From Ardenticatenaceae bacterium (GTDB lineage: Bacteria > Chloroflexota > Anaerolineae > Promineifilales > Promineifilaceae), in NCBI GenBank assembly GCA_020634565.1, contig JACKBN010000003.1, positions 496,001 to 560,000 of the forward strand: 64,000 nt of DNA, read 5' to 3'. Each line of letters begins with the position of its first letter. Position 1 is the first letter of the stretch. The position numbers were made by a program, and so were the translations under genes. Shown piece by piece: positions 1 to 7,592 of the stretch. Below the pieces are notes generated by a model. It was given only the letters and a program-made list of their open reading frames with translations, was not told the origin of the DNA and did no database searches.

Positions 1-230
1 TCCAAATTAATGGGAGCCAGGCCGCGTTCCCGCGCTTGCTGCTCCAGCGTCTGGGCCACAAATGTGGGCACCGTTTCCACCACCAGCTCATCCAGGTTGG
101 ACAGCGACTCTTTGATAATTTCTCGATCCGCTACGACGGCAAATAAGTTGGTTAAAAAGAGGGCGAGAACGGCCGTTGCTACAAACAACAGCGCCATGAT
201 TCCCGCTAAAAATCGTAAAAATCCACGCAT
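1..230 (-). CDS. Membrane-anchored protein of unknown function, N-terminal part only (cut by left edge)
   Basis: The reading frame runs from an ATG at 230 leftwards off the window; about 76 codons are present. The product opens with MRGFLRFLAGIMALLFVATA and a hydrophobic stretch at about residues 6-33, then a charged helix with DELVVETVPTFVAQTLEQQA, so it looks like a signal anchor followed by an extracytoplasmic domain. A GGAG ribosome binding site lies about 6 bases upstream of the ATG, which fixes the start. The gene carries one ACGGCCGT octamer in the membrane segment. I do not recognise the family from this fragment. Confidence 0.75.
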   Translation of the reverse strand, partial: MRGFLRFLAGIMALLFVATAVLALFLTNLFAVVADREIIKESLSNLDELVVETVPTFVAQTLEQQARERGLAPINL

Positions 231-234
231 TTAG

Positions 235-346
235 GTCTCCAGTAATCAGTTTTCAGTAGGTCAGTGAGCAGTTTAGTGGAAAAGTAACGCAAGCTAACCA
301 ACCGTTTACCGATTACTGCTCACCGTTTACCGTTCACCCGCGGCAA
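235..346. repeat. ACCGTTTACCG-type intergenic repeat at the trmD 3' end
   Basis: Short words of the type ACCGTTTACCG, GATTACTG and CAGTAATCAGTTTTCAGTAGG recur in this gap, and related words recur at 1138-1217. The trmD stop codon (TAA, minus strand) lies inside the word CGGTAAACGG. No gene is visible here. Confidence 0.6.
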
Positions 347-1097
347 GTTTGCCCAGGAACCAGCGATCGGCTTCGCTAAGTTCGGCGGTGAGCAGCAGAT
401 CCGGGCGGCGCTGCCAGGTTCGGCGCAGCGCTTCTTCACGTCGCCAGCGGGCGATGTTGGCCGCATGGCCAGAGCGCAGCACTTCTGGTACCGACCAATC
501 GCGGAATGTTTCGGGGCGGGTGTAGTGGGGACCTTCCAGCAGGCCGGTGGCGTGGCTGTCGTCTTCAGCGGCGTCTTCGGCACCCAGCACGCCAGGGATC
601 AGCCGGGCCACCGCATCCACGATGACCATCGCCGCCAGTTCGCCACCGGTCAGCACAAAATCGCCAATGGAGATTTCATCGGTGACCAGATGCTGGCGAA
701 TGCGCTCATCCACGCCTTCATAACGGCCGCACAGCAGCAGCAGCCGGGGATGTTGGACCAGTTCTTGCGCGACACGTTGGGTAAACGGCCGTCCTTGGGG
801 CGTCAATAAGATCACCGGCAATCTCCAATCTCCAATCCCCAATCTCTTATCTTCTGGAGACTGGAGAGTAGAGATTAGAGTTTCAACGGCCGTAAAAATC
901 GGCTCCGGTTTCAGCACCATGCCGCCCCCACCGCCGTAGGGCGGCTCATCGGTGATGCGGTGTTTGCCGGTGGCGTAGTCGCGGATGTTATGCAGGTCAA
1001 TCTGCAACAGCCCTGCCGCCTGCGCCCGCTTGAGAATGCTTTCATTGAGATACCCCGGAAACATCTCCGGGAACAGCGTTAAAATGTCGATATGCAT
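327..1097 (-). CDS. trmD: tRNA (guanine-N1-)-methyltransferase TrmD
   Basis: TrmD methylates G37 of tRNA using S-adenosylmethionine. The 256-residue product shows the SPOUT/TrmD landmarks in order: MHIDILTLFPEMF at the start, DEPPYGGGGGMVLKPEP, LLCGRYEGVDERI (the knot/SAM loop), EISIGDFVLTGGELAAM, VARLIPGVLG and GPHYTRPE. The ATG at 1097 is preferred over an upstream TTG at 1133, because that TTG belongs to a -35 box (see promoter). The gene is not in the usual rpsP-rimM-trmD-rplS cluster. Residues about 71-94 (ISTLQSPEDKRLGIGDWR) are encoded by a word-like repeat and look like an insertion in the loop before the VILLTPQG strand. The stop lies in an intergenic repeat. Confidence 0.95.
   Translation of the reverse strand: MHIDILTLFPEMFPGYLNESILKRAQAAGLLQIDLHNIRDYATGKHRITDEPPYGGGGGMVLKPEPIFTAVETLISTLQSPEDKRLGIGDWRLPVILLTPQGRPFTQRVAQELVQHPRLLLLCGRYEGVDERIRQHLVTDEISIGDFVLTGGELAAMVIVDAVARLIPGVLGAEDAAEDDSHATGLLEGPHYTRPETFRDWSVPEVLRSGHAANIARWRREEALRRTWQRRPDLLLTAELSEADRWFLGKLAAGER
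815..886. repeat. CAATCTCC / GAGATTAGAG repeat lying in frame inside trmD
   Basis: The sequence CAATCTCCAATCTCCAATCC and its partner GGAGACTGGAGAGTAGAGAT form an imperfect inverted repeat. It has the same word-like character as the intergenic repeats of this window, but it sits within the trmD coding frame. Confidence 0.65.
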
Positions 1098-1133
1098 GGC
1101 CGGAAGTATGGGGCGGGGTGCTGCTTGTGTCAA
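1098..1133 (-). promoter_or_regulatory. Promoter of trmD, probably leaderless
   Basis: On the minus strand TTGACA (1133-1128), a 17-base spacer and CATACT (1110-1105) form a good sigma-70-type promoter. The ATG of trmD begins at 1097, about 8 bases after the -10 box. Transcription would therefore start at or next to the start codon. No Shine-Dalgarno sequence is seen, which agrees with a leaderless mRNA. Confidence 0.6.
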
Positions 1134-1137
1134 GAAG

Positions 1138-1217
1138 CCAGTGGTCGGTAATCCGTAATCCGTAATCGGTTTAGTTACCGATTACCGTTCACCGATTACC
1201 GACCACCGTTTACCGTC
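1138..1217. repeat. ACCGATTACCGTTCACC-type intergenic repeat
   Basis: GTAATCCGTAATCCGTAATCGG is followed by TTACCGATTACCGTTCACCG, forming an imperfect inverted repeat between two minus-strand genes. It supplies the TAA stop of the downstream-listed URO-D gene (within ACGGTAAACGG). Confidence 0.65.
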
Positions 1218-2193
1218 CTACTGACTCCCGCAGGGCGCGGATGTTGCGCAGGGGGGTGGTGGTCATCGCCACGCAGCCCGTACCGAGGAGGAGGCGACGG
1301 CCGTTTACCTGTTCCATCGCATCTTTGGCTTCGGCGATCGTGTTTTCTGGCGATTCCTGGTGCAGCGTCCAATGATCAATACCGCCGCTGGCGGCCCCGT
1401 TGAACTGTTGCAAGCCGTCGCTGAGCGAGATGCCTGTCTCGCGGTCGTGCCAGTTGAGCAGCTGCACCGGATATTCGGCCACGAGGTCAAACATCACGTC
1501 GGTGCTGTGCAGGTGAACCATGTTGAGCCACAAATCTTGCACAGCGTTGAGGATTTGCAGGTCAAACGGCCGTCCCCACGTTTCATACTCATCCCGGCTC
1601 AACAGCGGATAACGAGCGTGCTGCACGGCGTAAAAAATGCCGTCAATGCCAATCTTTTTGGCGGCTTCAATGAAGCGCAATGTGCTTTCGATAATCGTTT
1701 CCTGGCCCTGGCGGAACAGCTCCGGTTCGCGGCGCAGATGGGTGAGCATGGGCTCGTTGTCCGCCAGGTGTTTGGCTTGCGAGAGCGGGGCAAAGACGGT
1801 GGTTAAAATAGGCACCGTGTCCCCGACAGATTCTTTGACCAGGCGCAGCGTTTCCAACTGTGTGGCCAGCATGCCCTTGCTGGGATCAAGTGGCTGGAGT
1901 TTGGCCCAATCTTCGGCCTGCTGAATAGGGCGGTGCGTGTATTCCCGCGTCCCTTCGATGTGGCCGACCCAGCGGTCCTGCACGCCCCAGTCCACTACCG
2001 AGTAGCTGCTGGCGGGACCCACTTTCAGCACGTCCCAATCGTAATCTTGCTGCCATTTGAGGTGCGCGGCGGCCAGCGCCTGCGCATCCTGGTCGTCGCC
2101 GGGCCAATGCCGCCACAGGGCTACCGGCACCCGGTCTGGTTCATTGCCGCTAAGGGCGGCTTCCAATCGTTTGCGTTTGTTTGAATTTGACAT
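1210..2193 (-). CDS. Uroporphyrinogen decarboxylase family (URO-D) protein
   Basis: The 327-residue product begins MSNSNKRKRLEAALSGNEPDRVPVAL, the usual opening of HemE-like proteins that are not the haem enzyme. Later features are DWDVLKVGPASSYSV, an LRREPELFRQ helix, IGIDGIFYAVQHA, NMVHLHSTDVMFDLVAEYPVQ and HDRETGISLSDGLQQFNG, which follow the URO-D TIM-barrel pattern. Such paralogues include methylcobamide:CoM-type methyltransferases as well as true decarboxylases, and no corrinoid partner or haem gene is next to it, so the substrate stays open. The ATG at 2193 has a GGAGAG site 6 bases upstream, which rules out the longer frame. The stop codon is in a repeat. Confidence 0.8.
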   Translation of the reverse strand: MSNSNKRKRLEAALSGNEPDRVPVALWRHWPGDDQDAQALAAAHLKWQQDYDWDVLKVGPASSYSVVDWGVQDRWVGHIEGTREYTHRPIQQAEDWAKLQPLDPSKGMLATQLETLRLVKESVGDTVPILTTVFAPLSQAKHLADNEPMLTHLRREPELFRQGQETIIESTLRFIEAAKKIGIDGIFYAVQHARYPLLSRDEYETWGRPFDLQILNAVQDLWLNMVHLHSTDVMFDLVAEYPVQLLNWHDRETGISLSDGLQQFNGAASGGIDHWTLHQESPENTIAEAKDAMEQVNGRRLLLGTGCVAMTTTPLRNIRALRESVGR

Positions 2194-2205
2194 AATCTCT
2201 CCAGT

Positions 2206-2283
2206 TTTAGGACACTGATGAACACAGATTTTCACAGATTTGAAAGAAAATCAGCGTTTATCAGTGTCAATCTGTGTCCAACT
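2206..2283. repeat. Inverted ACACAGATTTTCACAG-type repeat between divergent genes
   Basis: GGACACTGATGAACACAG at the left and TCAGTGTCAATCTGTGTCC at the right are inverted copies, giving a hairpin of word-like sequence between the URO-D and acyl-CoA dehydrogenase genes. Confidence 0.65.
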
Positions 2284-2297
2284 GCTATTTTACCCGG

Positions 2298-2326
2298 TGG
2301 CGACGTGGATGGTTTGTGGTTAGAAT
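2298..2326 (+). promoter_or_regulatory. Possible leaderless promoter of the acyl-CoA dehydrogenase gene
   Basis: A -10-like TAGAAT at 2321-2326 ends 7 bases before the ATG at 2334. The -35 position (TGGCGA, 2298-2303) matches the consensus poorly. No ribosome binding site precedes that ATG. Confidence 0.35.
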
Positions 2327-2333
2327 CGTTTTT

Positions 2334-3509
2334 ATGGAACAAATGATAAATGACACAGGAAAACATGAAGAAAAGAATGCCGAAACGGCCGTAATCATCG
2401 CCACCAACCTGGCTGAACAGTTTGCCAGTCGGGCGGATGAGGCTGATAAAGAAGGCGCGCTGCCTGCCGAAGACGTGGCGGCGCTGAAAGAATCGGGCTA
2501 TCTGGGTATTAGCGTGCCGCGCGAGTTTGGCGGTTTTGGCCTGTCCTTGCGGGATTGTGTGGCAGCGCAGTTGGCGCTGGCCCAGGGCAGTACGTCCACG
2601 GCCATGGTGGCCGGGATGCAGGTGCACATTTTTGGCCACGAGCGGGAAGTGCGCAGTTGGGACCAGGATTGGTACGAGAAATTTTGTCGGCTAGCAGCCA
2701 ATGGCGCGCTGTTTAATTCCATCGCCAGCGAACCAGCAATGGGCAGCCCGTCGCGTGGGGGATTGCCAGCCACAACGGCCGTTCCGGCGCAAAATGGGGA
2801 TGGCTGGGTGGTAAACGGCCGTAAAACCTGGTCAACCGGCGGCAAACACCTCACCCACATGTTGGTCCGCGTGGACCTGGCAGGTGAAAACGGCGTGGTT
2901 CTCATCGAGCAAAATATGCACGGCGTGGAATGGGTCACCACCTGGAGCGATTCGCTCAGCCTGCGCGCCAGCGACAGCCACGATGTGGTGTTCAACAACG
3001 TGCGCATTCCGCAAAATTACGTGGTGGATCGTGGCGATGCCAAAGCCAAGCCCAACGTCTGGTTCCCGATGATTATGTCAACAATTTATCTCGGCGCAGC
3101 CGTGGCGGCGCGTAATCGGGTCATCCAGTTTGCCCTGGAGCGAGTGCCCACGGCGCTGGGCAAACCCATCGCCACACTGCCCAAAATTCAGCGGCAAATT
3201 GGCGAGATTGACGTTTCCTTGCAAGCGGCGCGTTCACTGCTATTCGACGTGGCGGCTGAATGGACCGGTGATGATGCTGACCGCAAAAAGATGTCGGCGC
3301 GCATTGCCGCCGCCAAAACGATGGTGACGGAGACGGCCAACAAGGTAACGGACCAGGCGCTGCGCATCGCGGGGGGCAGCAGCATCACCAAGGCGCTGCC
3401 GCTGGAGCGCTACTTCCGCGACGTGCGGGCTGGCTCCATGCAGCCACCGTCAGGCGACACGGCCCTGGAAATGGTTGGTCGCGCGGCCATCGCGGAATTT
3501 GAGGATTAG
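2334..3509 (+). CDS. Acyl-CoA dehydrogenase family flavoprotein
   Basis: The 391-residue product has the three-part acyl-CoA dehydrogenase layout. An N-terminal helical domain contains LKESGYLGISVPREFGGFGLS. The middle beta domain has ASEPAMGSPSRGG and VVNGRKTWSTGG, the FAD/substrate-binding strands. A C-terminal helical bundle has LPKIQRQIGEIDVSLQAARS and QALRIAGGSSITKALPLERY. Members oxidise acyl-CoA thioesters or act as flavin monooxygenases; the catalytic base cannot be assigned by eye, so the substrate is not given. The start is uncertain: ATG 2334 fits a leaderless transcript, while ATG 2343 has GGAA just upstream. A strong terminator follows at 3542. The phenylacetate genes nearby suggest a role in acyl-CoA breakdown, which is inference. 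Confidence 0.88.
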   Translation: MEQMINDTGKHEEKNAETAVIIATNLAEQFASRADEADKEGALPAEDVAALKESGYLGISVPREFGGFGLSLRDCVAAQLALAQGSTSTAMVAGMQVHIFGHEREVRSWDQDWYEKFCRLAANGALFNSIASEPAMGSPSRGGLPATTAVPAQNGDGWVVNGRKTWSTGGKHLTHMLVRVDLAGENGVVLIEQNMHGVEWVTTWSDSLSLRASDSHDVVFNNVRIPQNYVVDRGDAKAKPNVWFPMIMSTIYLGAAVAARNRVIQFALERVPTALGKPIATLPKIQRQIGEIDVSLQAARSLLFDVAAEWTGDDADRKKMSARIAAAKTMVTETANKVTDQALRIAGGSSITKALPLERYFRDVRAGSMQPPSGDTALEMVGRAAIAEFED

Positions 3510-3535
3510 CCACAGAGGCCACAGAGAGTTAAGAG
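3508..3535. repeat. CCACAGAGGCCACAGAG repeat after a stop codon
   Basis: A single arm of the ACAGAG repeat family starts directly at the TAG of the acyl-CoA dehydrogenase gene. Confidence 0.6.
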
Positions 3536-3541
3536 ATGGAG

Positions 3542-3570
3542 AGCCAACGGTTACGGCCGTTGGCTTTTTT
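3542..3570 (+). terminator. Rho-independent terminator
   Basis: AGCCAACGG and CCGTTGGCT form a perfect 9-bp stem around a TTACGG loop, followed by a run of six T. An ACGGCCGT octamer forms part of the loop and right arm. It ends the acyl-CoA dehydrogenase transcript. Confidence 0.88.
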
Positions 3571-3739
3571 GTTGGGTGAAGGACGGCCGTAAACAATAGC
3601 CCATTCAGCTGTAGATTTCTTTTCAATCACCAATTTGTTGCTATAGTTCCACATCGTAAATTTTGAGCGGCTTGCCGGTGGGCGAGTCGCTTTTTCTGTT
3701 CAGGTGGAATGGTGTTTTGTGATTCGTGACTGGATTTTT

Positions 3740-5450
3740 ATGTGGCGGCGGGAGTTTGCCAACTACAACGCGGGGACATTTCAAAAGGATTTGCTGGCCG
3801 GGCTGACGGTTGCTGCCGTGGCTTTGCCGTTGGCGCTGGCCTTTGGTGTGGCCTCCGGAGCCGATGCGGCGGCAGGATTGGTAACGGCCGTTCTTGCGGG
3901 CATCATCATCGGTTTGCTGGGTGGGGCACCGTACCAGATTTCCGGGCCGACGGGAGCGATGTCCGCCGTGCTCATTGTGCTGGCGACGCGCTACGGGCTG
4001 GAAGGCGTCTGGCTGGCCGGGCTGCTGGCCGGGGCGATGATTTTGGCGCTGGGCATTTTCCGCCTGGGGCGCGTCGTGGCCCTCATCCCCAGCCCGGTCA
4101 TTTCCGGCTTCACCAGCGGCATTGCTGTCATCATCGCCTTTGGCCAGATTGATAACTTTTTGGGCATCAGAACCCCGGCGGCGGAAAACGTGCTGGCCAA
4201 GCTGGCCGTCTACGCCGAAAGTGGCCTGCACCCCAATTGGTCAGCCGTTTTCGTGGCCCTGATTGTGATGGCGACGATGATCCTCTGGCCGCGCTTTGAG
4301 TGGGGCAAGCGGGTGCCTGGTTCGCTGGTGGGCATTGTGCTGGCCACGCTGTTGGTTGTGCTGCTGCGCTGGGACGTGCCCACGATTGGAGCCATCCCGC
4401 GCACCATTTTGTTGGAGAACCGGTTGAAAGTAACGGCCGTTCCCTGGCAAGAATTGGGTAATTTGGTTGTGCCCGCCATGTCCATTGCCGCGCTCGGCGC
4501 GATCGAAAGCTTGCTGTGCGGCGCGGTGGCGGGCAACATGACCGGCGTGCGCATGTTCACCAACATCGAGCTGGTAGCCCAGGGCATCGGCAACATCATC
4601 ATTCCCTTTTTTGGCGGCGTCCCGGCCACGGCGGCCATTGCCCGAACCAGCGTTAATGTGAAGAGCGGGGCGTCACACGACTGGTGAGCGTCATTCATGG
4701 GCTGGTTTTGCTGGGGCGGCGCTGCTCTTTAATAGCCTCATTGGTCGCGTGCCGCTGGCGGCGCTGGCGGGCGTGCTCATGGTCACGGCGTGGCGCATGA
4801 ACGAATGGCACGCCATCCGCTTCTTCTTTGGGCGGCGGCTCAAACACGCCATCGCTGCCTTTCTCATCACCCTGGTGGCCACCGTTTTGCTCGATTTGAC
4901 CCAGGCGATTTTGATTGGCTTTGGCATCAGCACCCTGGTTTTTATGGCCCAAATGAGCGAACTGCAAATCTCGCGCCGTCCGGTGGAAGCGGAACGATTG
5001 GGTCTGGCGGCGCCCACGGCGGCGCACGATGTGAGCGTCTACTACCTCAGCGGGCCGCTCTTTTTTGCCGCAGCGCGCCGCCTGCTGGAGACGGTGGAAG
5101 GGCAGGATGGTCCAGACGCCACGCTGATTTTGTCGGTGCGCGGTGTGCCGCTGGTGGACGCCACGGGCATCGAGGTGCTGCGTGAGCTGTGGCATCGGCA
5201 GCACGCGGGCGGCGGCGATTTGCTGCTGACCTCGATGGATCAGCGGGTGGAGAGCCTGCTGCGGCGCGGCGGGCTGCTGGATGAATTGGGGCCGTCGCGC
5301 CTCTTTTGGAGTGCGGACAAGGCGATTTTGTCGTTAGGGGGCAAGCTGGGTTGGGAAACGGCCGTCTCCGACACCACCACACCACTACCCGAAGACAGCA
5401 TCCTCGCCACCCAAACCATCGAACCCTTCGCCGATCGGGCGGAGACGTAA
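3740..5450 (+). pseudogene. SulP-family anion permease with STAS domain, broken by two frameshifts
   Basis: The N-terminal part (3740-4687) encodes a SulP transporter core: DLLAGLTVAAVALPLALAFG, QISGPTGAMSAVLI, PSPVISGFTSGIAVIIAFGQ and AAIARTSVNVKSGA. The frame then ends at TGA 4685. The family sequence continues in a second frame as RLVSVIHGLVLLG and in a third as GAALLFNSLIGRVPLAALAG, reaching the STAS domain (VYYLSGPLFFAAA, VRGVPLVDATGIEVL) and a stop at 5448. Two single-base losses, one near 4672 and one in the GGGG run near 4715, explain this. Such transporters move sulfate, bicarbonate or other anions. Two independent indels within 50 bases argue for a real pseudogene, but sequencing error at the G run cannot be excluded. 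Confidence 0.85.
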
Positions 5451-5456
5451 AAAAAA

Positions 5457-5548
5457 TTTGACGCAAAGGCGCAAAGAGGCAAAGGGTTAAAAGAAAGAAC
5501 ACTGTTTTCCCTTTGCTTCTTCCAATTCTTTGCGTTCTTTGCGTAAAA
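5457..5548. repeat. Inverted ACGCAAAGGCGCAAAGAGG repeat
   Basis: ACGCAAAGGCGCAAAGAGGC at the left pairs with copies of TCTTTGCG at the right, forming a long imperfect hairpin between the SulP remnant and paaD. No gene is visible in it. Confidence 0.7.
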
Positions 5549-5561
5549 ATCGGTAGGCTGA

Positions 5562-6050
5562 TTAAAGCGGTTTGAACTGTTCGAAAGCGTCCTGGCAGTC
5601 GTGGCAGTAGTAGATCATGCGGCAGAGGGTGGGGCCAAAGCTGTTTTTGATGCTGGTGTTTTTGGAGCCGCAGCGGGGGCATTCGGCCACGTCTAAAAAG
5701 GCAACGGAAATGAGGTCACCGCCGTGTTTTTGCGGTGGGGCCAGACCAAACTGGCGCAGCTTTTCGCGGGCCTCGTCGGTAATCCAATCCGTGCTCCAAG
5801 GGGGATGGAGGACGGTTTCTACGGACACATTTTGGATGCCTAGCTGGCGAACGGCAGTTTCTATCTCCCGCCGCATCACATCCAAAGCCGGACAGCCAGA
5901 AAAAGTTGGTGTCATCGTCACCCGAACCCCGTCATCGTTCACCACTACCTCCCGTACAATGCCCATCTCCACCACCGATACCACCGGAATCTCCGGATCT
6001 TTGACTGATTCGAGGGCTTGCCAGATTTTTTTTGTGGAGAGATTTGTCAT
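5562..6050 (-). CDS. paaD: PaaD-like FeS/zinc assembly protein of the phenylacetyl-CoA epoxidase system
   Basis: The 162-residue product combines an MIP18/DUF59-type domain (VKDPEIPVVSVVEMGIVREV, then TPTFSGCPALDVMRREIE) with a C-terminal zinc ribbon (CPRCGSKNT with CHDC). This is the PaaD arrangement; PaaD is needed to mature the epoxidase that converts phenylacetyl-CoA to the ring epoxide. It lies last in a paaA-paaB-paaC-paaD order on the minus strand. The reductase gene paaE is absent from the window, so electrons must come from elsewhere. No clear ribosome binding site is seen before the ATG at 6050. Confidence 0.92.
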   Translation of the reverse strand: MTNLSTKKIWQALESVKDPEIPVVSVVEMGIVREVVVNDDGVRVTMTPTFSGCPALDVMRREIETAVRQLGIQNVSVETVLHPPWSTDWITDEAREKLRQFGLAPPQKHGGDLISVAFLDVAECPRCGSKNTSIKNSFGPTLCRMIYYCHDCQDAFEQFKPL

Positions 6051-6057
6051 GGGAATG

Positions 6058-6120
6058 ATTTGTAATTGAGTAATTGGTAATTGGGTAATTACTCAATTAC
6101 TCAGTTACCCAATTACCAAA
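6058..6120. repeat. AATTGGGTAATTAC inverted repeat between paaC and paaD
   Basis: GTAATTGAGTAATTGGTAAT and its inverse TTACTCAGTTACCCAATTAC form an almost perfect hairpin about 60 bases long. The TAA stop of paaC is part of it (TGGTAATTGGG on the minus strand). It could act as a transcript-end or intercistronic processing site. Confidence 0.7.
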
Positions 6121-6868
6121 CCGCTTCGCGGTTCAACCGGGCCACTTTTTGCATGTCGGTTAGCAGGGTGGTGAGGTGGTTGGTGTGGTTGCTGCGGCTT
6201 TTGGTGGGTGGGGTTTGGTTGTGCGGGATGGTGAGATTAGCCGCGGTGAGGAACGGCCGTACCCGCTCCAACCAACTCTCATGCAGCCGGGACAAACTCG
6301 GCATGATTTTTTCGTCTACCAAAATAGATTCGCCGGGCAGCGGCACAAAAAGCTGTTGGGCATACGGCCATAGCTCGTCTAGCGCCGCTTGCGTGCGCTG
6401 GTTGGACTCATCTGTGCCTAGCCCTAGCCGCTTGATCCAGCTGCTGGTGTGCCGCAAATGGTAAATTTCCTCGTTGCGCATTTTGGCGGCGGCTTGGGCC
6501 AGGGGCTGATACCGACTGTGCCGCAATTGATCTAGCAGCAGCAGTTCATACGCATCGAACAGATATTGGCGCAGCATCGTAAACGCCCAATCGCCGCGCG
6601 GCAGTTCGACGAGCTGCACGTTGCGGAACCGATCCGCCTCACGGAAAAAGGCCAGTTCATCCGGGTCATCGCCAGTGAGCGTCTGATGAAGCTCGTACCA
6701 GAGGTTGGCGTGGCCCAACTCGTCTTGGGCAATATTGGCCAGGGCGATATCTTCTTCCAGAATCGGGCCATGCCCAATCCATTCCGAATTGCGATGCGCC
6801 AGGATGAGTTCATCATCGGCCAGCGCCAGTAATTTTTGGGTGAGAATTTGTTGAATTGCTTGGTTCAT
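6113..6868 (-). CDS. paaC: Phenylacetyl-CoA epoxidase structural subunit PaaC
   Basis: PaaC is the ferritin-like partner that stabilises PaaA in the diiron epoxidase. The 251-residue product shows the family signature: LLALADDELILAHRNSEWIGHGPILEEDIALANIAQDELGHA, then READRFRNVQLVELPRGDWA, LLLLDQLRHS and RNEEIYHLRHTSSWI. Carboxylate residues remain at several ligand-like positions, but PaaC is normally not the catalytic subunit. It sits 74 bases downstream of paaB and 62 bases upstream of paaD. The last codons and stop (REAVW, TAA) run into an intergenic repeat. No convincing ribosome binding site precedes the ATG at 6868. Confidence 0.94.
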   Translation of the reverse strand: MNQAIQQILTQKLLALADDELILAHRNSEWIGHGPILEEDIALANIAQDELGHANLWYELHQTLTGDDPDELAFFREADRFRNVQLVELPRGDWAFTMLRQYLFDAYELLLLDQLRHSRYQPLAQAAAKMRNEEIYHLRHTSSWIKRLGLGTDESNQRTQAALDELWPYAQQLFVPLPGESILVDEKIMPSLSRLHESWLERVRPFLTAANLTIPHNQTPPTKSRSNHTNHLTTLLTDMQKVARLNREAVW

Positions 6869-6884
6869 ATCGTTTTATAAAGCG

Positions 6885-6965
6885 GAACACAGAGGTTCAC
6901 AGAGAACCACGGAGTTACACAGAGAGAAACAGAGAATCCGCGTTATCCGTGTTCATCCGCGTCCC
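6885..6965. repeat. Compound ACAGAG / CGCGGAT repeat at the paaB 3' end
   Basis: GGAACACAGAGGTTCACAGA and further ACAGAG words lead into ATCCGCGTTATCCGTGTTCA. On the minus strand the paaB frame runs into this block, which encodes its last residues (DADEHG) and its TAA. Confidence 0.7.
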
Positions 6966-7512
6966 ATTTTTGACGGCCGCGTTGTTGGCGGCGCGGGCTG
7001 ACAAAGCCGTAGTGGGTTTGCTGGCGGTATGTTTTGTCCACGGCCGGCGCAAAGAGGCTGTCGATGTCAGCCTTCTCGCTGCGAATAATTTCATCTTCCG
7101 GCACGACCCACCAGACCCAGACGTTGGCTGCATCAAACGCGCCGCTTTCGGTGGCCTTTTGCAGGGCACGTTCCGGTGAGGTTGACTCGATTTGCCCCGC
7201 ATGGCGCACGAAGGTCATGCTGCGCCGCTGGCTGGTTTTGGTGAAGATGTGAAACGGCCGTATCACCCTTTCATCATCTGTCTTAATCAACCAGCCCGGA
7301 TTTTCTTCCAGCTCTTCGCGCGTGACCATCAAAATGGCGCTGGCTGGCACCACCCACAAACTGACCGCAGACGGCCGTCTGACAAACACATCCCGCGCAT
7401 TTTGCAGGGCCATTTCTGGGTCTGGGGCATGGACCGAGCCAACCGCCTCGTGCGGCTTCTTTGGATTATCTTGCTTAAATACCTCGTAACGAGGCCATTG
7501 GGTATCGGTCAT
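6943..7512 (-). CDS. paaB: PaaB-like epoxidase subunit with two tandem PaaB domains
   Basis: PaaB bridges the PaaAC heterodimers of the phenylacetyl-CoA epoxidase. The usual protein is about 95 residues; this one is 189. Its first half has WPRYEVFKQDNPKKPHEAVGSVHAPDPEMALQNARDVFVRRPSAVSLWVVP. Its second half repeats the fold: RPFHIFTKTSQRRSMTFVRHAGQIESTSPERALQKATESGAF, then VWVWWVVP. Both halves show the 'hxgsvxAxdxexALxxA...W.VP' pattern, so this is an internal duplication. The ATG at 7512 starts at the conserved MTDTQWPRYEVF; upstream codons come from a repeat. The C-terminal tail (QKWDADEHG) and stop are encoded by another repeat. Confidence 0.88.
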   Translation of the reverse strand: MTDTQWPRYEVFKQDNPKKPHEAVGSVHAPDPEMALQNARDVFVRRPSAVSLWVVPASAILMVTREELEENPGWLIKTDDERVIRPFHIFTKTSQRRSMTFVRHAGQIESTSPERALQKATESGAFDAANVWVWWVVPEDEIIRSEKADIDSLFAPAVDKTYRQQTHYGFVSPRRQQRGRQKWDADEHG

Positions 7513-7513
7513 G

Positions 7514-7592
7514 TTTTTCACCGCAAAGGGCGCGGAGGGCGCAGAGTTTTCTTTTGCTTCGCGTTCTCTGCGTTCTCCGCGGTTAATTTTTC
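7514..7592. repeat. Inverted CCGCGGAGAACGCAGAG repeat between paaA and paaB
   Basis: CCGCAAAGGGCGCGGAGGGCGCAGAG and TCTCTGCGTTCTCCGCGG are inverted arms. The TAA of paaA abuts the right arm, and the paaB start abuts the left arm. Confidence 0.7.

Noticed and set aside
1098..1133. N-terminal extension of TrmD from a TTG at 1133
   Set aside because: The TTG belongs to a TTGACA -35 box, and the extra residues (TQAAPRPILPA) do not match the family start MHIDILTLFPEMF.
6058..6120. Tandem-looking AATTACC words as a CRISPR array
   Set aside because: The words form one inverted repeat and there are no unique spacers of constant length; no cas genes are in the window.
6856..7179. Plus-strand reading frame over the paaB/paaC junction
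   Set aside because: It is the complement of paaB and of a repeat; its composition (HREPRSYTERNRESA) is that of repeat translation.
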